DNA of 64,000 bases from assembly GCA_033220425.1 (NCBI GenBank), contig CM065646.1, forward strand, positions 937,501 through 1,001,500, written 5' to 3'. The stretch comes from Lepraria neglecta (Eukaryota; Ascomycota; Lecanoromycetes; Lecanorales; Stereocaulaceae). Below, one piece after another: positions 9,919-22,600 of this stretch. The position numbers and the translations under genes were made by a program. The stretch's first letter is position 1; each line of letters starts with the position of its first letter. Under the pieces are notes generated by a model. That model searched no databases, had not been told where the DNA came from, and was given only the letters and a program-made list of their open reading frames with translations.

Positions 9919-12900
9919 ATGACCGGCAATGAACCGCCATTGCCTATCGGCAGTCGAGTCTTTCCCCGGCCTCTCAGTCGCACAGCTTCGCAGACCTTTC
10001 AGCAAACACCCAGATCATGGCCGCGCCAAAATCTCACCCAAACCCCCAATGCGCCGGCAACGCCCCGGGACGCCTCGGAGCCTGCCTTTAAGAGACAGAA
10101 GTTGGATGACACGGCCAGGAACTCGGACAGGATCATAGGTGGAGACATAGGGAATGCTTCGTCCGATGGTACGCCTGGCAGCAAAGGAGTGCTGTCAACT
10201 GGTGTTGCAGACCACAAATTGGAGACAGATGACCAGGAGAAAGAGTCCCGAGTCCATCAACGCCCTCTGCTTCCACTTCGACCAGGCAGAGACTCGCAAG
10301 CGAGAGATATTCGCTATGGTCGCGCTCTAGCCATCGAACGAGCTGCCAGGAGAGATGCGGTCCAAATCAAACCCTACGCTCCCGAGCCCCCAGCTTTCGC
10401 TCCCCGGTTTCACGAAGCTGGTCTGTACTTGACATATCTTTACAAGAGTTATATGCTGACATGTCTGTTTCTAGGGTCTGCGGACTTCTTTCCATGGACA
10501 GGACATCACCCAGAAGACGTGCTCACCGAGCTGACTACTAAATCGGGCTTCTACGACAAGTTGCAGGTCTCTCACAGCGAGTCAACGACTGCTAGGCCAT
10601 CTGTTTGGTCCAGCCTCAAGCACAAGTCGGGTATCCCAATCTTGTCTCAATTGTTCGTCTCGGCACTCGACCAGCGACAGATCCATGGCACAATCACTGC
10701 AAATACTACATTCAAACCTCCGCCCAGAGTGACACTAACAGATACCAAACGAGAGGCGTGGCTTCGAGATCTTGCAAACCCTTCGATACCTTTACGTCGA
10801 CTCAGTCGAACAATTCCACACGGCATTCGGGGGAAGATTCTTCTCGACCATTGCCTAAGTAAAGACATTCCAACATCCAGGGCTATCTGGCTTGCCAAAT
10901 GCGTAGGCGCCAATGAGATTCGAGCCTTCAAGAGAAAAGGGACAGGAGGTGTGTTCACTGTAGGTGGAGAAGCGAAATGGATCAAAGACTGGACGATCAA
11001 CGTCGAGCAATTTCTGGAATCGATCATTGGCATTTGTGGTAGTACTGAATGGCGTGCTAAGATCAACTACGGGTTTGTATTACTCCATCATACTACAAGA
11101 GACGTTGATTGACCCGTTTGTATAGCTTGCGTCTCGCGTCGCACCTCTACTCGGAGCATCTCCTCGACCAAGAGCAATACCTGGACTGGTTGATAAATTC
11201 CCTCCGAGACAGTGATTTAGACAGCCTGCCAATCTGGCTTCTTATCGTACAGATACATCAGCAAGAACTTCTCCAGCATAGACAGCGTGGAAGACGCTTG
11301 GTCGAAGGAACTTTGGAGCATTTGCAAAACGTAAGGGCTCCCTACAACCTACCTCGCGTATCCACAGCAAGTGGCTTACGGTTCTCTAGGCATACCTACC
11401 ACCGAATCGAGAAATATATGGTGCCGTCCTAGGGCAGATCATCAATTTTATAAAATCGGTCATGAACCTCGCTCCCGCCTGCTTCCTCCTTCCTGGCTGT
11501 TGGAATCAATACCAAGAGACTCTCAAAAGCTGCCTGGACGATGACGACCTTCATCTTCGATCGTGTTTCGAAAGCCTTTCGAGACGAAATACGAATCTCC
11601 AGAAGCATTTCCCTCGGCAGAAAGGATATCCTAGAAGTACTTGCCAAGAAAACGTCATTGACCTGCTTGATCAACTATACACCGAGCACAATTTTGGCAA
11701 AATAGCAGGTGCTTGCCTCAGGGTCACTCGCGATCATGATCTGCTTGTCAAAATATGCGTTGAATGGGCTGCCAGTGCTTGTAGACATGGGCATTTCAGG
11801 GCGTACGCTGCGGCGCGACTATTACGTATCTGGAACAAAAATGGCGTCGAGCTTCAGCGACCGATTTTTGACTTTTTGAGTGCCAATCCAGATCCAGTGG
11901 GGCTAAGAAAGCGCGATGTTTATAAAGTGCTTGCGGAACTCGTATCCTCAAAGCATTTGTCTGTTGGCAGGTATCTTCAATGGCTGATGGCGCGTGGAAC
12001 GCTGCAGGGTCCTCATCAGCCTGGTCCTGTGAGTAGTGCCTTCGCCCTAACATCGTCCTACTGGCTAACAGGTTTAGGATGGTCCATGTGATATTCGCTT
12101 CCTGCTTGAGCTGCCTCTGCAGGGTCTACCTCCTCACGTCCTCAATCTACGACAAACGCTGCTCTCTACGCTTGGGGTTTCCGCTGAGCAGGAGAGCAAC
12201 ACGATCTACATAACGAAAGCCAAATTAGCAGAGCAGATCCCAGACTTCTTCCATCATCATCATGTCACCTCAACTTCAGCGATGTTGAACAATGATTACG
12301 CGTCCCTGAGCCAGACCGTCAAGTCTGCCATCGCTCGGTGGATTCGACAAACTCTGATATTACGCCTCCGAGCCCGCAACGGGACCAGCTCAGGTTCAGA
12401 AGATGCTGATCGACCGATGGCGGACTCAGATGAAGCCGACTCTACGCTCATTACTGTGAAACAGTTTCAGGCCATCCGCGGTATCTATGAGGAAATTGGA
12501 GAATTTGCGGTCCTTGCAGACTTCCTCAAATTGCTCTCCACCGAGGTACTTGGCTCAGTCTTGACCGCCGCAGCAGACACCATAAACCACTACTTCGATG
12601 TCTTCGATACCATCGGTGCTGCTAATGATCTATTTCGAAACTTGTGCCGTCAGCAAGAAGACGCTTCGGGTCAGGAGCTTGTCGAAAAAGGCTTCCTCGA
12701 ATCACTAATTGACCTAGGTCGTCGCCTTCCTAATGCGATTCAAGATGTCCAACGGCTTCGAAAAGAGCTGTCTGCCTATACACCAAAGCCTTCCGCCGCA
12801 GCTTGCTCGCCCATCTCGGATACCATGGTTGAGGCAGTGCAATCATCGGAGCCGGCATTCGCTGACGAAATGGATCAAATGCTGGCAAGTGGCACCAGCA

Positions 12901-14513
12901 TGGATGACCCAACATTGGGTCGAGTGTTTGGAACAATCACAGCCCATTTGGAAAAGTCGGTACAAGAGTCAGATTGCTCAGTCACTCGGACTTCGCAGCT
13001 GCTGGCGCGTTTGAGGGGTTTCGGGACCAAGACATTCGACGCACTGCTTCACAAGTGGCTCCAAAATTGGCTCCAATCAGACAGCCGACCGAAGCTTTCA
13101 CTTGTCCTGCCACCAATGATATGCTCCAAGATAATCTCGCTGAAGACTGCTCTCAATGTAATTACGCACAGCTTATGCGATGAGGGCGACCAAGATCCTA
13201 ATTTCGTACTAGCTTCAGACACCCTGGAGCTTATAGCCGAAGCTCGTCACGAACGAATGTATATTGTGGACTATCGAAGGCACCGAATGCTTGATCAGCT
13301 CCATCGCCTTGTTCGAATGTCCCCGGCTTCCCTCATCCCCTGCATTCGTCTTATCTTTAGGGCATGCTCAGCCGCAGATTCCTTTGCGCGATCCCAAGCA
13401 CAGAACCGAATTAGGAGCAAGTCAATGCGAAGCCTGATAAGAGACGTTCTTCTGCAGCGGCAAGAAGCAGCCTCGAGTACATTGTTCCTTGACGCCAGCA
13501 CACTTAAGGACGTTGGCGAATTCCTTAACCAGGAGCAAGGGGAATGGTCCAATCCGAGCCTCAGCACGAAAATATCGAAGCTGTTAGACACTGTCAGCGA
13601 CTTCAATATACCTCTTGCCCAATTGGAACTCAAAAGGGCCCTAGGTTCAGCTCTCGAGCCCACGGAAGTATCTACTAGAATCCTGTCAGATATCCTGATA
13701 AAGAGGGCTAGAACCTCAACACCTGCTCGTATCGAACTGTGGTCATGTCTTGTCTCCGAGCTGTCCACGAGCCAAGCAGCCTCAGTCCGAGAGAGGGCTG
13801 AGACCGAATTGCTCTCTCAAGCTGTCAAAAATATGACTTCAATGCCTGGTGAGAATAAGATTGGCGGCTTGATCTCAATCGTTGAAGCGGCTGCTTTCAG
13901 CGTACCAGATACGGAGACTTCACCAATACTAGACCAGATCTCAGAAGGCCTCGCATCCCTCGCCGCCTCTCGACAACTCGAAAAGCATCAGCATGAACGG
14001 CCTGAAACGGACCCTGTATTCCAATACATCGATGTACTCCTCCGGCTCCTCACGATCCACCAGACGACCATACAGCACCCGAGATTCTCCCAACATACTC
14101 TCTACCAACTACTCATGTCCCTCGCGCTCCTCTCTATTCATTCTTTCCTAAGTCCTCATCCTACCCTACCCAATGAACTCTTCGACGTTCTCTCTCTCCT
14201 CTCCGACTGCCTCTCCGACGATACTCGCTCCCGCTGCATCCGCACTCTGCGCGACCACCATCAGACAAGAGACCCTCGATTACGGTTCGTATTTGGCTAT
14301 ACTGAAACGGTCGAGAAGGAGTGGCTACAATTAGTCACGAAGTCGGCATCAATTGCCGAGACCATGGCTGATGGCACAGCAACTGCAACGACAACAACGC
14401 AACCTTATCCCCTGCGTAGATGGGAAATGATGCAAGATGCAACGCCCGTGGCAACCGAAAACGATACCAGCCTTAGCTTGACGCTGTTTGGAGCTAGGAA
14501 ATCTGTCTTGTGA
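9919..14513 (+). CDS. srb8: Mediator subunit 12 (Srb8/MED12)
   Basis: Part of the Cdk8 kinase module that represses or tunes RNA polymerase II at Mediator; nuclear. Five exons give 1459 residues: 9919-10420, 10475-11072, 11126-11330, 11390-12028 and 12078-14513; every junction is in frame. The first intron is 54 nt and would stay open if retained. The N-terminal 130 residues are low-complexity; then comes the MED12 signature ADFFPWTGHHPEDVLTE, followed by LRRLSRTIPHGIRGKILLDH and INYGLRLASHLYSEHLLDQE. The remainder is helical and typical of fungal Srb8, ending in ...LTLFGARKSVL. Length fits ascomycete MED12. There are no breaks. Confidence 0.9.
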
Positions 14514-15033
14514 AGCTTTTGGTGCCTTGGAGGAGCCATTGGTTTTTCGATGGCGTCCTATATTTTCGCTTGAATGATGACGAATGATTACATGATCTGA
14601 TCTGTCGATACCCTGGCATAATTGGGTAGGTTTTAGCGTTTAGCGATTTTGCATGGGAAGGTGTCTCAAGGCAGGGGGGGCAAGGGAGCCTTGACTGCAA
14701 TCTACGATCGCTATGTACGAGTTTCCTTTAAAGCGCTGGCATAGCGATTTTCTGGGTGTGCTCAGGGTTAGCATAGCGATTACCCCCGAAATGCCAGTCA
14801 TGATCATCTGTTGTACATGAAATGAAGCTTCAATGAATTATTGAAATTAGGGACTTTTGAACATGTGTTTCCAAGCTCCTTTGGCATCCAATCTCGATTG
14901 CCAATACTCTGCAGAGATACATGCGCTCAGTAAACAAAGGACCAAGTAAGAGGGAATCTGCTTCAGCTCGAAAGGCAAATGGACTGGTATGTCATCAAAC
15001 ATCAGGACCGATTTCCTTCAAGGGCATTTAGAG
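14514..15033. other. convergent 3' intergenic region
   Basis: This lies between two convergent stop codons (MED12 and RhoGAP). It should hold both 3' UTRs. A short phrase, CATAGCGATT, occurs near 14741 and again near 14772. No gene seen. Confidence 0.5.
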
Positions 15034-17396
15034 TTAGTCGTCGTCAAAAATCTGGTAGGTGTTCTGCAATATGGTGTCGATAACTCGGACTTGCCAGCCT
15101 GCATCGGCTACATTGGGACCTGTCCCCATGAGTGTGGGTCTGCGAAGAATGTCAGTTCCTCTTCTTACGTTAATCGGTAAAGGGATATCATACCCAAAGA
15201 TTATGGCTAAATTCCCAGCGTTCATCCGGTTTGCTGCAGAGTGTTCTTGTACTCGGTTCAGGTGCTATGCGAGTGAGCATTCTGTCTTGTGATTTCGTAG
15301 GGAAGGCCACGCTCACCAGTGTCAACGCCCTCAAGGTGGCGTAGTTGGGGTCTGGCAGGCCATTGATGGTTGCATGCATGGAGTCACGGCGGGTGATATC
15401 GTCATCGATGCCTGTTGCCAGACATGTCAGAGTAAGCTCTCGGACTGAGGCACACCATTATAGACTTACGTGCAGCTTCAATGAAGCCTTGGTAATGTTC
15501 CTTAGTCAACAACGGCTCTGGTAAATCTCGGAAGAATTGCTTGAGCAATCCTGCAACGCTGTTGACGTCGTGGTAAAAGGCTTCTGGGTTACGAAAGTCC
15601 AGCTGATTTGAGTCTGTCGATGGTTAATTGATAGTTAATAGCAACCGCAAAACGGTAAGAAAACGTGACTCACCATTGTCAAAGACCGAGCGCAGCTTGT
15701 TGACATGTGTGGAAGATCCAGAAAGCCTGTATATTCCCTCAACTTCCAAACCATATAGATCGACAGCCTGGATACATTGATAGACCACCAAAGGAATAGC
15801 AGAGCCGTCTCGCTTCAGCAGTTCTTCCAGGGAAACACCAAATACTGGTCTTAGAGCGGGCAGACTGGTATTGGAGTTGTTGCTTTGTAGATTCGACATG
15901 CCAAGGGGAACAGGTGGTTGCGCATAAAGTGGCGTAGAAGCCTGAGCTGGCGGCAGTTGCGGTGGGCCACTGGCGGTAGGTGGGAATGTCTGGTTTTGCG
16001 GCGAACCATTGAGTCCGTTAGGTGGTGCGGAGGCTGGACCGAATGCTTGGGATGGTCCTGAGCTTTGAGGAAAACTCTGTCCCTGCAGAGCACCAGGTTG
16101 ACCTGCCTGACCGGGAGCACTGAACCCAGATGGCTGCGGGTTTGCCATAGGCTGAATCCGGGTATTGATCGGAGGTGGAGGGGTCTGCTGTGAGGATGCG
16201 AGAGTCTAAGAAGGGATTAGTGTATACGTTGACTACATTCCCGGTACATATACGTACGGGATGAGGTTGATATTTGATGTCTCCCGCATTTCCAACCTTC
16301 GACGCGAAGCTAGACACATAATTCTTGAAATCTCTTCCATTATCTATAGAGAAGACCACCTCCCGTAGACTTCGCTTGTTCGGTTCTTGGTTCTTGAGAG
16401 GGCTGACGCAGGTACCGTTGCTTAGGAGCAGTCGCTCATTGAAGGAAGCTGGACGAGATTAACATTGAAAGCCTTGGGGAGGAACTCTGCCGGGCATCCT
16501 ACCAAATTTCTGCAACTGAAGTGTCAAAGCAGAGTCGCATTCATTGATGAGGTCTTGCAATGCCCTGACGGCTTGCGGGCGTAGGCTGCTGACCAGCTCC
16601 TGTCGTTGGATCTTTGCAGTCTGCACTCTCGATTGGTAATCAGAGTCTGCCTGCTGAAGTTTTCTATGTAGGTCCTCCTCATGCTGAGCGGCAGATTTTG
16701 GCCCCTTTAGACCGAACACGCGCCCAGACTGCTTGTCTCCAGTACGAGCGCGGTCGTAGTCTTCGGCCAAGGAATCGTATTTTGATTTTGCCTTCTCCAT
16801 CAACGATTCTGCGTCCTGCACCCTCTTCTCGGCAGCCAGGCCGTTCTGCTTCCACTGCTTACGGCCGCGCTCCATGTTTGCGGCAAGGTCATGCAAGTCC
16901 TCATGCATTTGGTGTAGAGACAGCGCGAATTGAACAGCATTGTCTGCCATGGTGTCATGGATCCGGATGATCTCATCGTAATTCTGGGCGTAGGAGCCTT
17001 GTCTATTGTCGGGACGTTTGGCTGATTCGTGGCTAGTACGACATAGCTTTTTGATCCCTTGAGCTTGGTCTTCCTCGAGAGTTGATCGTTTCTTCAAAAA
17101 GGCTGCAAATTCTCTGGCTGACGCAATGCTTTGCTTAAGGCGATTTAGCAACGTGTTGATTCCAATCTGCCACGACGTCAGCATGCGTAATCTTTTTATG
17201 ATACCTCGAGACGGACATCAGAATGCAGAACGCTATCGACCAGGGGGGATGTCTCTTGTTCTGTGTTCAGCAATTGCCCGCTGCTCGCGGGTACATTGGC
17301 TCCATTGAATCCAGGTCCGTTAGAAGCAACCGCAGAGACTGGAGGCTGAGCTGGAGCCTCGGAGGATGAGCGGTCAAAAGAGTCTCTCTGCTCCAT
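15034..17396 (-). CDS. F-BAR and RhoGAP domain protein (Rgd1-like)
   Basis: GTPase-activating protein for Rho GTPases acting at the membrane during polar growth. The start is ATG 17396 ([19 protein letters not shown]). Order of domains: disordered N-terminus; F-BAR coiled coil ([20 protein letters not shown] ... [20 protein letters not shown] ... [16 protein letters not shown], about residues 70-300); a Pro/Gln/Ser linker; then RhoGAP ([52 protein letters not shown], the arginine-finger loop being GIYRLSG; then [14 protein letters not shown] and [16 protein letters not shown]). It ends IFDDD. Multiple short introns separate these blocks. The arrangement matches yeast Rgd1 and Aspergillus orthologues. 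All catalytic features are visible. Confidence 0.9.
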
Positions 17397-20329
17397 TGTG
17401 AGATCAAGGAAAAGGAGCAGGTCGTGTTAAACTGTTAACCTCGAGTTCGTAAGCTTTCCATGTTTCCTGCTGTTCTGCTGCTGTTGGCCGCACCAAGCTC
17501 GCCAAGGTACAGCTCGGGAATCCGGTGAAACAATCTTCCGCACGGGAAATCACTTGATGCAACAAGCTGGAACTCGAGGAACTTTACAACCCGATCACGC
17601 TGCTCTGTTCTGTACAACATGGCTGTGCTCCATGCGCAGGCTACTCGTATCGTGTGGGACTGTGGCTACTTTGAGCAAAAGAACGCAGTGACCCTTCCTA
17701 AGGGGAACAGCTTTTCGGGTGTAATAGCATTGAATGAACAGATACCACTATTCTATCTCATCTTCAACAGGCTTGAAGGTCTCGGTTATCTTTTTTAATC
17801 TTGCAAAGCAAGAGCCATGCATAGCTCACGCGTTTGTAAGCTGCATACAGTTGTGTTGGGACAGGCAAGCTTATCAAATGTAAATGTGGAGTCGGCGCGC
17901 TGGTCCTCTGATCACAAGGAGGGTTATCTTCCCTTCCATCAAGGCTTCTGGCACATGGAGCAGCCGGCGAACGATATCGCTGACTTCTGTCCACACTGCA
18001 TTCCCGGCCTCTTTGTAGCGTTTCCAGCCTTAAAAAAGTTCGGGAGTGTTCAACTTCGGCACCCGTCACGAGCGACAGCACATCCTAGATGATGGGGGTG
18101 ATGGGGTGATAGTCTCGCGAGATGTCCTGGTCTATCCGGCGGTGTCATCAAGTCTTCCATGTTCGTATTCCGATCAGGTCTTCTTTGTCACCCTACTGAT
18201 AACCTCCAGTCTCCAATGGAGCCACCTTTCTCCCCAATACCTTCATGATGCAAGAGATGATCCGCACATGTTATGACGAATGCCTTGAAGAAGAAGCTGA
18301 AGGTGGGAAATCGGCCAAGCTTCCGATCGTCCTTCCGACACCCAGAGGTTGGAAGCTCCTTCCATCTATTCCGAACTGAATACTCACGCCTCTGTAGGAA
18401 CTCCATCACCGAGCACGCTCATCCTTTTCCGAGAACACTCGTCGCGGTTTTCTCTGCAATCTGCGTACCCAAAGTCGCTGGTCGGTACGTGGCCTTACAA
18501 TGTTTCATTAGTACAGCTTTCACTGACCGCCTTCGGCCTAGAATTAAACACCTCTCTGAACATCTTCTACATGGCACAAGCGGATATAACTATTGCCGAG
18601 CGGTGGCTAATGGACAACACATTCGAGGACGCTGTTGCAGACGAAGCCGAAGCGGAGTGGATGGCCAAGTGATCGCGCTACTTCAAGATTGGATACACGT
18701 TTTCCTGGTGGGAACTTTCTCGGCCTTAAGTTAGCGGGAACCGAGGGAGGCGCAAGGGCAGAAAGAACAGAAGGCGGGGACGAAGATTTTGTGGGATAGT
18801 CGAGGCCGCATGCAAGTAGGGATCGACCGTACACCACAACTTCGACAACTCTAACCGGTGGGCATCGAGGGCATCAAGGCATCTATCCCTTATCTTGCAT
18901 TTACTTTTTCTACTTGCCTTCTTATTCTATGTAGCTCATATCTACGTGCCGTCAAGGCCTCGTTTCCCGTCCAATGTCAAATCAAATGCCAGGCGCAAGA
19001 TCCAAGCGATTCTGGTTCGTCCCTTCTTTCTCCCCATATCATCCTACTATCTGCCGTTACTTATTGCTGAGCATGCCATGGATGAACGGGTCTCAGTGCT
19101 ACCTCGAAACTGAAACACATTCTTTGCTCCTTCAACAACCTCTTTGCTTTTTATCACCGTCTCATTTTGGAATGATGAGCTCGCGTCTTTTGATTCGCAG
19201 ACCATCTCAGCCACTCTGGAGGACAGCCAAGATCCGACCATCATGGTTGGTAGAAGAGGGGAGAATGCAATGGTGACGACGAATGGCGAAAAGCATGTGA
19301 ATGTGGCGTCGATAGAAAGGGAAGGTGGAGGGCAGCAGTGACAATAGCTGAGAAGGGGCTGGGATAGAAGATGAGGGTAGGAGGAGGCTTGGGAGCCGGT
19401 GCAGTCAAAGGCCAAACCGCTGACGATAACGGAGCTTTCTACCATCGACGGACGCGGAGCGGTAGAGCGGTGTCCGTCGGCTCGACCAGCGAGAGTGGAT
19501 CAATCACGACCACTAAAACTACTTCTTCCTCCGCACAACGTCACATCTCTATCGTCTTCCACCACCAGATCAACTACTTCGTCAATTTTCTTTGAGGGAT
19601 ATCGTGCCGTCTCTAAATGATCGGATCGCGGACAGTGTAGAAGGCGTTCAGGACGTTGGACTACGAGCTAGGCATTGGCATAATGGGGAGAAAGACAGCT
19701 ATCTACAGTTATACTGTATGGGTCAATTGTTCTGTTCGCCGGATGAGCGTATTGCCCTTGCTGTATTTCCCTCCAAGGACGTCAGGGATCATCAGAATCT
19801 ACCTCCATAGCAGAACTCTCCCCGATAGTCACGTCGTGATCCGTAGAGGACTTATGACACGACTTCCCTGCATTGAACAGACATTCCCATATCATGCGCT
19901 CTTTTTAATGCCTTTCTTCTTCGCTTAAATATGAAGAGGACCGTCGCGCAGATGCCTAAGTCGTTGCGAGAACCTTGCGTGCGAACCTCACCGCCTCTGC
20001 CAATTGCATCAACGGTTTGTAATTTGGAGGGCGAGAGGCGTTGGAGGTCGTGGCGGGATCAACAGAGTATCAGTTGACCTAGGCAGATTGTTGTACGGTG
20101 GTGTGCGAGAATATGGCGTATTGGCTCTAGTCGAGATGTCACCAAAGACATGTTTATCCTCGCCAGATCTGCTGCGATATTCCGATCCGTATAGCGTAAC
20201 GAACATATTGACATTGTTCCCATCATCGAGAGCAGTTAGCTGGACTTCTAAATTGTTGGCTTACATTCCATTTGTTGGCTGTAAGGTCGATGTATCCGTC
20301 AGGTCGGACTTGACCAGCCTCGACTCGCT
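17397..20329. other. long region without an assignable gene
   Basis: This is nearly 3 kb at the left edge of the accessory island. There are protein-like scraps but no recognisable family. A 60-codon ATG frame runs 17619-17801 (MAVLHAQATRIVWDCGYFEQ...). A minus-strand frame lies at 17764-18081, and two plus-strand frames at about 18200-18365 (ending TPRGWKLLPSIPN) and 18280-18672 (ending EDAVADEAEAEWMAK). Their pattern suggests decayed genes. I assign no function. Confidence 0.35.
18283..18672 (+). other. unassigned open frame, possibly a gene remnant
   Basis: About 125 codons are open up to a TGA at 18670-18672, with an acidic tail (EDAVADEAEAEWMAK). The first ATG-less stretch suggests an upstream exon. 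I recognise no domain. An overlapping frame just upstream ends in LPIVLPTPRGWKLLPSIPN, which also looks protein-like, so this could be a broken gene with two surviving pieces. Low confidence. Confidence 0.25.
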
Positions 20330-20331
20330 TA

Positions 20332-22447
20332 CCGGCTTACGTCAGCTGATGCACGGCCTCACCTGATGCACGATTTTGGCTCCACCACCACCTTTAGTTT
20401 TGAAGCTATCTAGGCCTACATACATATCTAATATATCTAATTTTTTGATAGGATGGTCTATAGGATTAGGCGCATCTATCAGGCTATCACATAGTTGGTT
20501 GATATCGCTTAGGAAGACGAATTTGCCTTCCACGAGTATTCAGGGGTGGGGGATCTTCCGTATCTTCTACCACCACCAAATCTTTATTACCCCTAGGATC
20601 GCTTTGTTTTTGAGCTTGGATAGGCTTTTGAACCTTCTTAGCTCTTATTATAAGCTTACTATAAAGCTGCTTGCTAGCTTGCTTAGCTTATATAGCCTTA
20701 TCTTTTTGTTGCTGTTTTTCAGCTAGTTTACGCAATTTCAATTCCCTTATATTTGCCCTGATAGCTTTTCGTTCCTCAACTTTTTAAGCTCTTTCTACCT
20801 TTTCGGCTTCCTTACGAACCCTATCAAGCTCTTTTTAATGATGTTGAGCTGTTGTATTGGCATCTTTTTGAGCTTGTTGGTCGTGTGTATACTGGACCTT
20901 AGTAGGTGAATAGAACATTGCTCCACCATTTTCCTAAGTAGGAAAATCTAGTAATAACGGCTTGCCACGCTTTCGACGCTTCTTTTCGTTGACTAGGCTT
21001 TGTTTAAGGCCATCGTTTTGTTGTTTTAGTAGCATATTCTCAATAGATAGCGCATGCATCGTATTGCTTAGCTGCTGCGCCTTTTTGTTATAGATATTGG
21101 AAACCATATTATATAGCAGCTTTTCAATGCGTTTCCAATCTTCTGCAGCTATTACTGAGCGGGTAGAAGAGGTAGAAGAAGACCGATTATTATTCTTTTC
21201 GGTGAACTTGGTAATAATAAGCTCAGGATCAAAGGGGTGTAGACCAGTTGCTTTGAATCCAGAATAGATATTTTCAGGGGTGAATGAGGTGTTCTAGGCT
21301 TGCCAGAATAGTCGAAAGAAATCCCGTTTAGTAATAGATGAAAAGCCCTGGCATTGATCCATAAATATCGCAAGTTGGTTTGAATATGCCTGTAATAATG
21401 GCCGAAACAAACAGACATCTAGGGGCTGCAGCGTATGTGTTGAATGTGGCGGATATATAGCCAATAGGATCCTATAGGTATCGCAGTAGTCGATGAACTT
21501 CATACTAATATGTGATCCATGGCCATCTAGGATTAGCAGCCTCCAAGATCTTTACGCCTTGGCTTTTGTTTCGCGGTCGAATATTTGCGTCAGCCATTGA
21601 TATCCAAGCTCATTATTAGTCTAACCAGATGGCGATGAGGCGAAGAAACAGCTTTGCGCGTTTGGATCGAAATCCTGAAGCCATGAATCCTGGATAAGGC
21701 CTGTAGTTGCTTAATAGATAAGCCCTGGTGATAGAGCTGATCCATCCGCGCATATAGCTGCAATAGTCGTGATCCATTCGCGATTCCCATCCTGAATAAG
21801 TTGTTTGATCGATCCTTCTTTATAACGCCTGCGGGAAAAAATTCGCTTCATCTTTAAAAGTATTCCCACCAAAAATCCTTTTTTATCCATATTGTATATA
21901 TACTGCGGCTCTACCCTATACTGCTCGATTTTCTTCCTTAATAGCTCAAAATATAATGTATATTTAAATGCCGAATCTGCGCGAGAACGATTATGGTCTA
22001 GGCCCATTGTCCATTTTGAAACCAGCTCAACATGGTGACGGTGTAGAAAGCGCGAAACCCATTCTTTTCCTATCTCTTTATGGCAGATTTCCTGCGCGAA
22101 ATTCCGAATCATATATTTGCTAGGTGGTAGGCCGCGCGCGCATAAGCCATCGATATATTTTACTAAGGATTTTTCTTATTGGTTGTTGAGATTTCGTTGG
22201 TTTTGATACTGGGTATTGCGGGATCCAGTTTTACCGCGATATCGTTTCGATAGGGTAGAACGGTCACATTCGAACTGCTTGGCTATCTTAGTGATATTAA
22301 TGTGATCGTCTGGTGATAGGCTATCTATGAAGGCCAGGGCTGTATCTATCGAGCTCATATTGGTGGAGGTGTATACGGTGGAAGATATGGTGGAAAATGT
22401 CAAAATCGTGCATCAGGTGGGGCCGTGCACCAGATGACGTAAGCCGG
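20332..22447 (-). mobile_element. Fot1/pogo-type DNA transposon, inactivated
   Basis: This 2116-bp Tc1-mariner superfamily element is bounded by 47-bp terminal inverted repeats (20332-20378 and 22401-22447) that differ at three positions. Both ends start CCGGCTTACGTCA. A TA target duplication flanks it (20330-20331 and 22448-22449), so both borders are exact. It carries one long transposase frame on the minus strand. The TIRs are almost intact, so the element could in principle still be moved in trans by an active relative. It sits 153 bp upstream of the NLR-like gene and reads away from it. Confidence 0.9.
20487..22358 (-). pseudogene. Fot1/pogo transposase, nine premature stops
   Basis: One unbroken frame of 624 codons runs from ATG 22358 (MSSIDTALAFIDSLSPDDHI) to TGA 20489-20487 (ending GRQIRLPKRYQPTM), with no frameshift. 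It is interrupted by nine TAA or TAG codons: at 22178, 21713, 21623, 21554, 21296, 20936, 20837, 20786 and 20690 (first base, minus strand). Domains in order: N-terminal HTH (INITKIAKQFECDRSTLSKR), CENP-B-type HTH (KEWVSRFLHRHHVELVSKW), then the DDE core with YNMDKKGF (normally YNMDEKGF), LILDGHGSH and THTLQPLDVCLF. The stops and the E-to-K change all fit C-to-T changes on one strand or the other (CAA/CAG to TAA/TAG, TGG to TAG), as in RIP. No functional transposase can be made from this copy. Confidence 0.9.
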
Positions 22448-22600
22448 TAGTCAGCCCGAATACAGCTTGCAGAAACTTAGCCTTGTGCCGACATAGTCAG
22501 ATCTGATGAGGTATATCGCTCGACTTTGAATCTGCGATTCATCGCGACAATAGACGATTGACAAAGGTGTAAAGACGCAAAGACGGTCCGACCATCCAAT

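Noticed and set aside
12730-13768. Minus-strand and shifted frames across MED12
   Set aside because: Shadows of the conserved MED12 coding frame.
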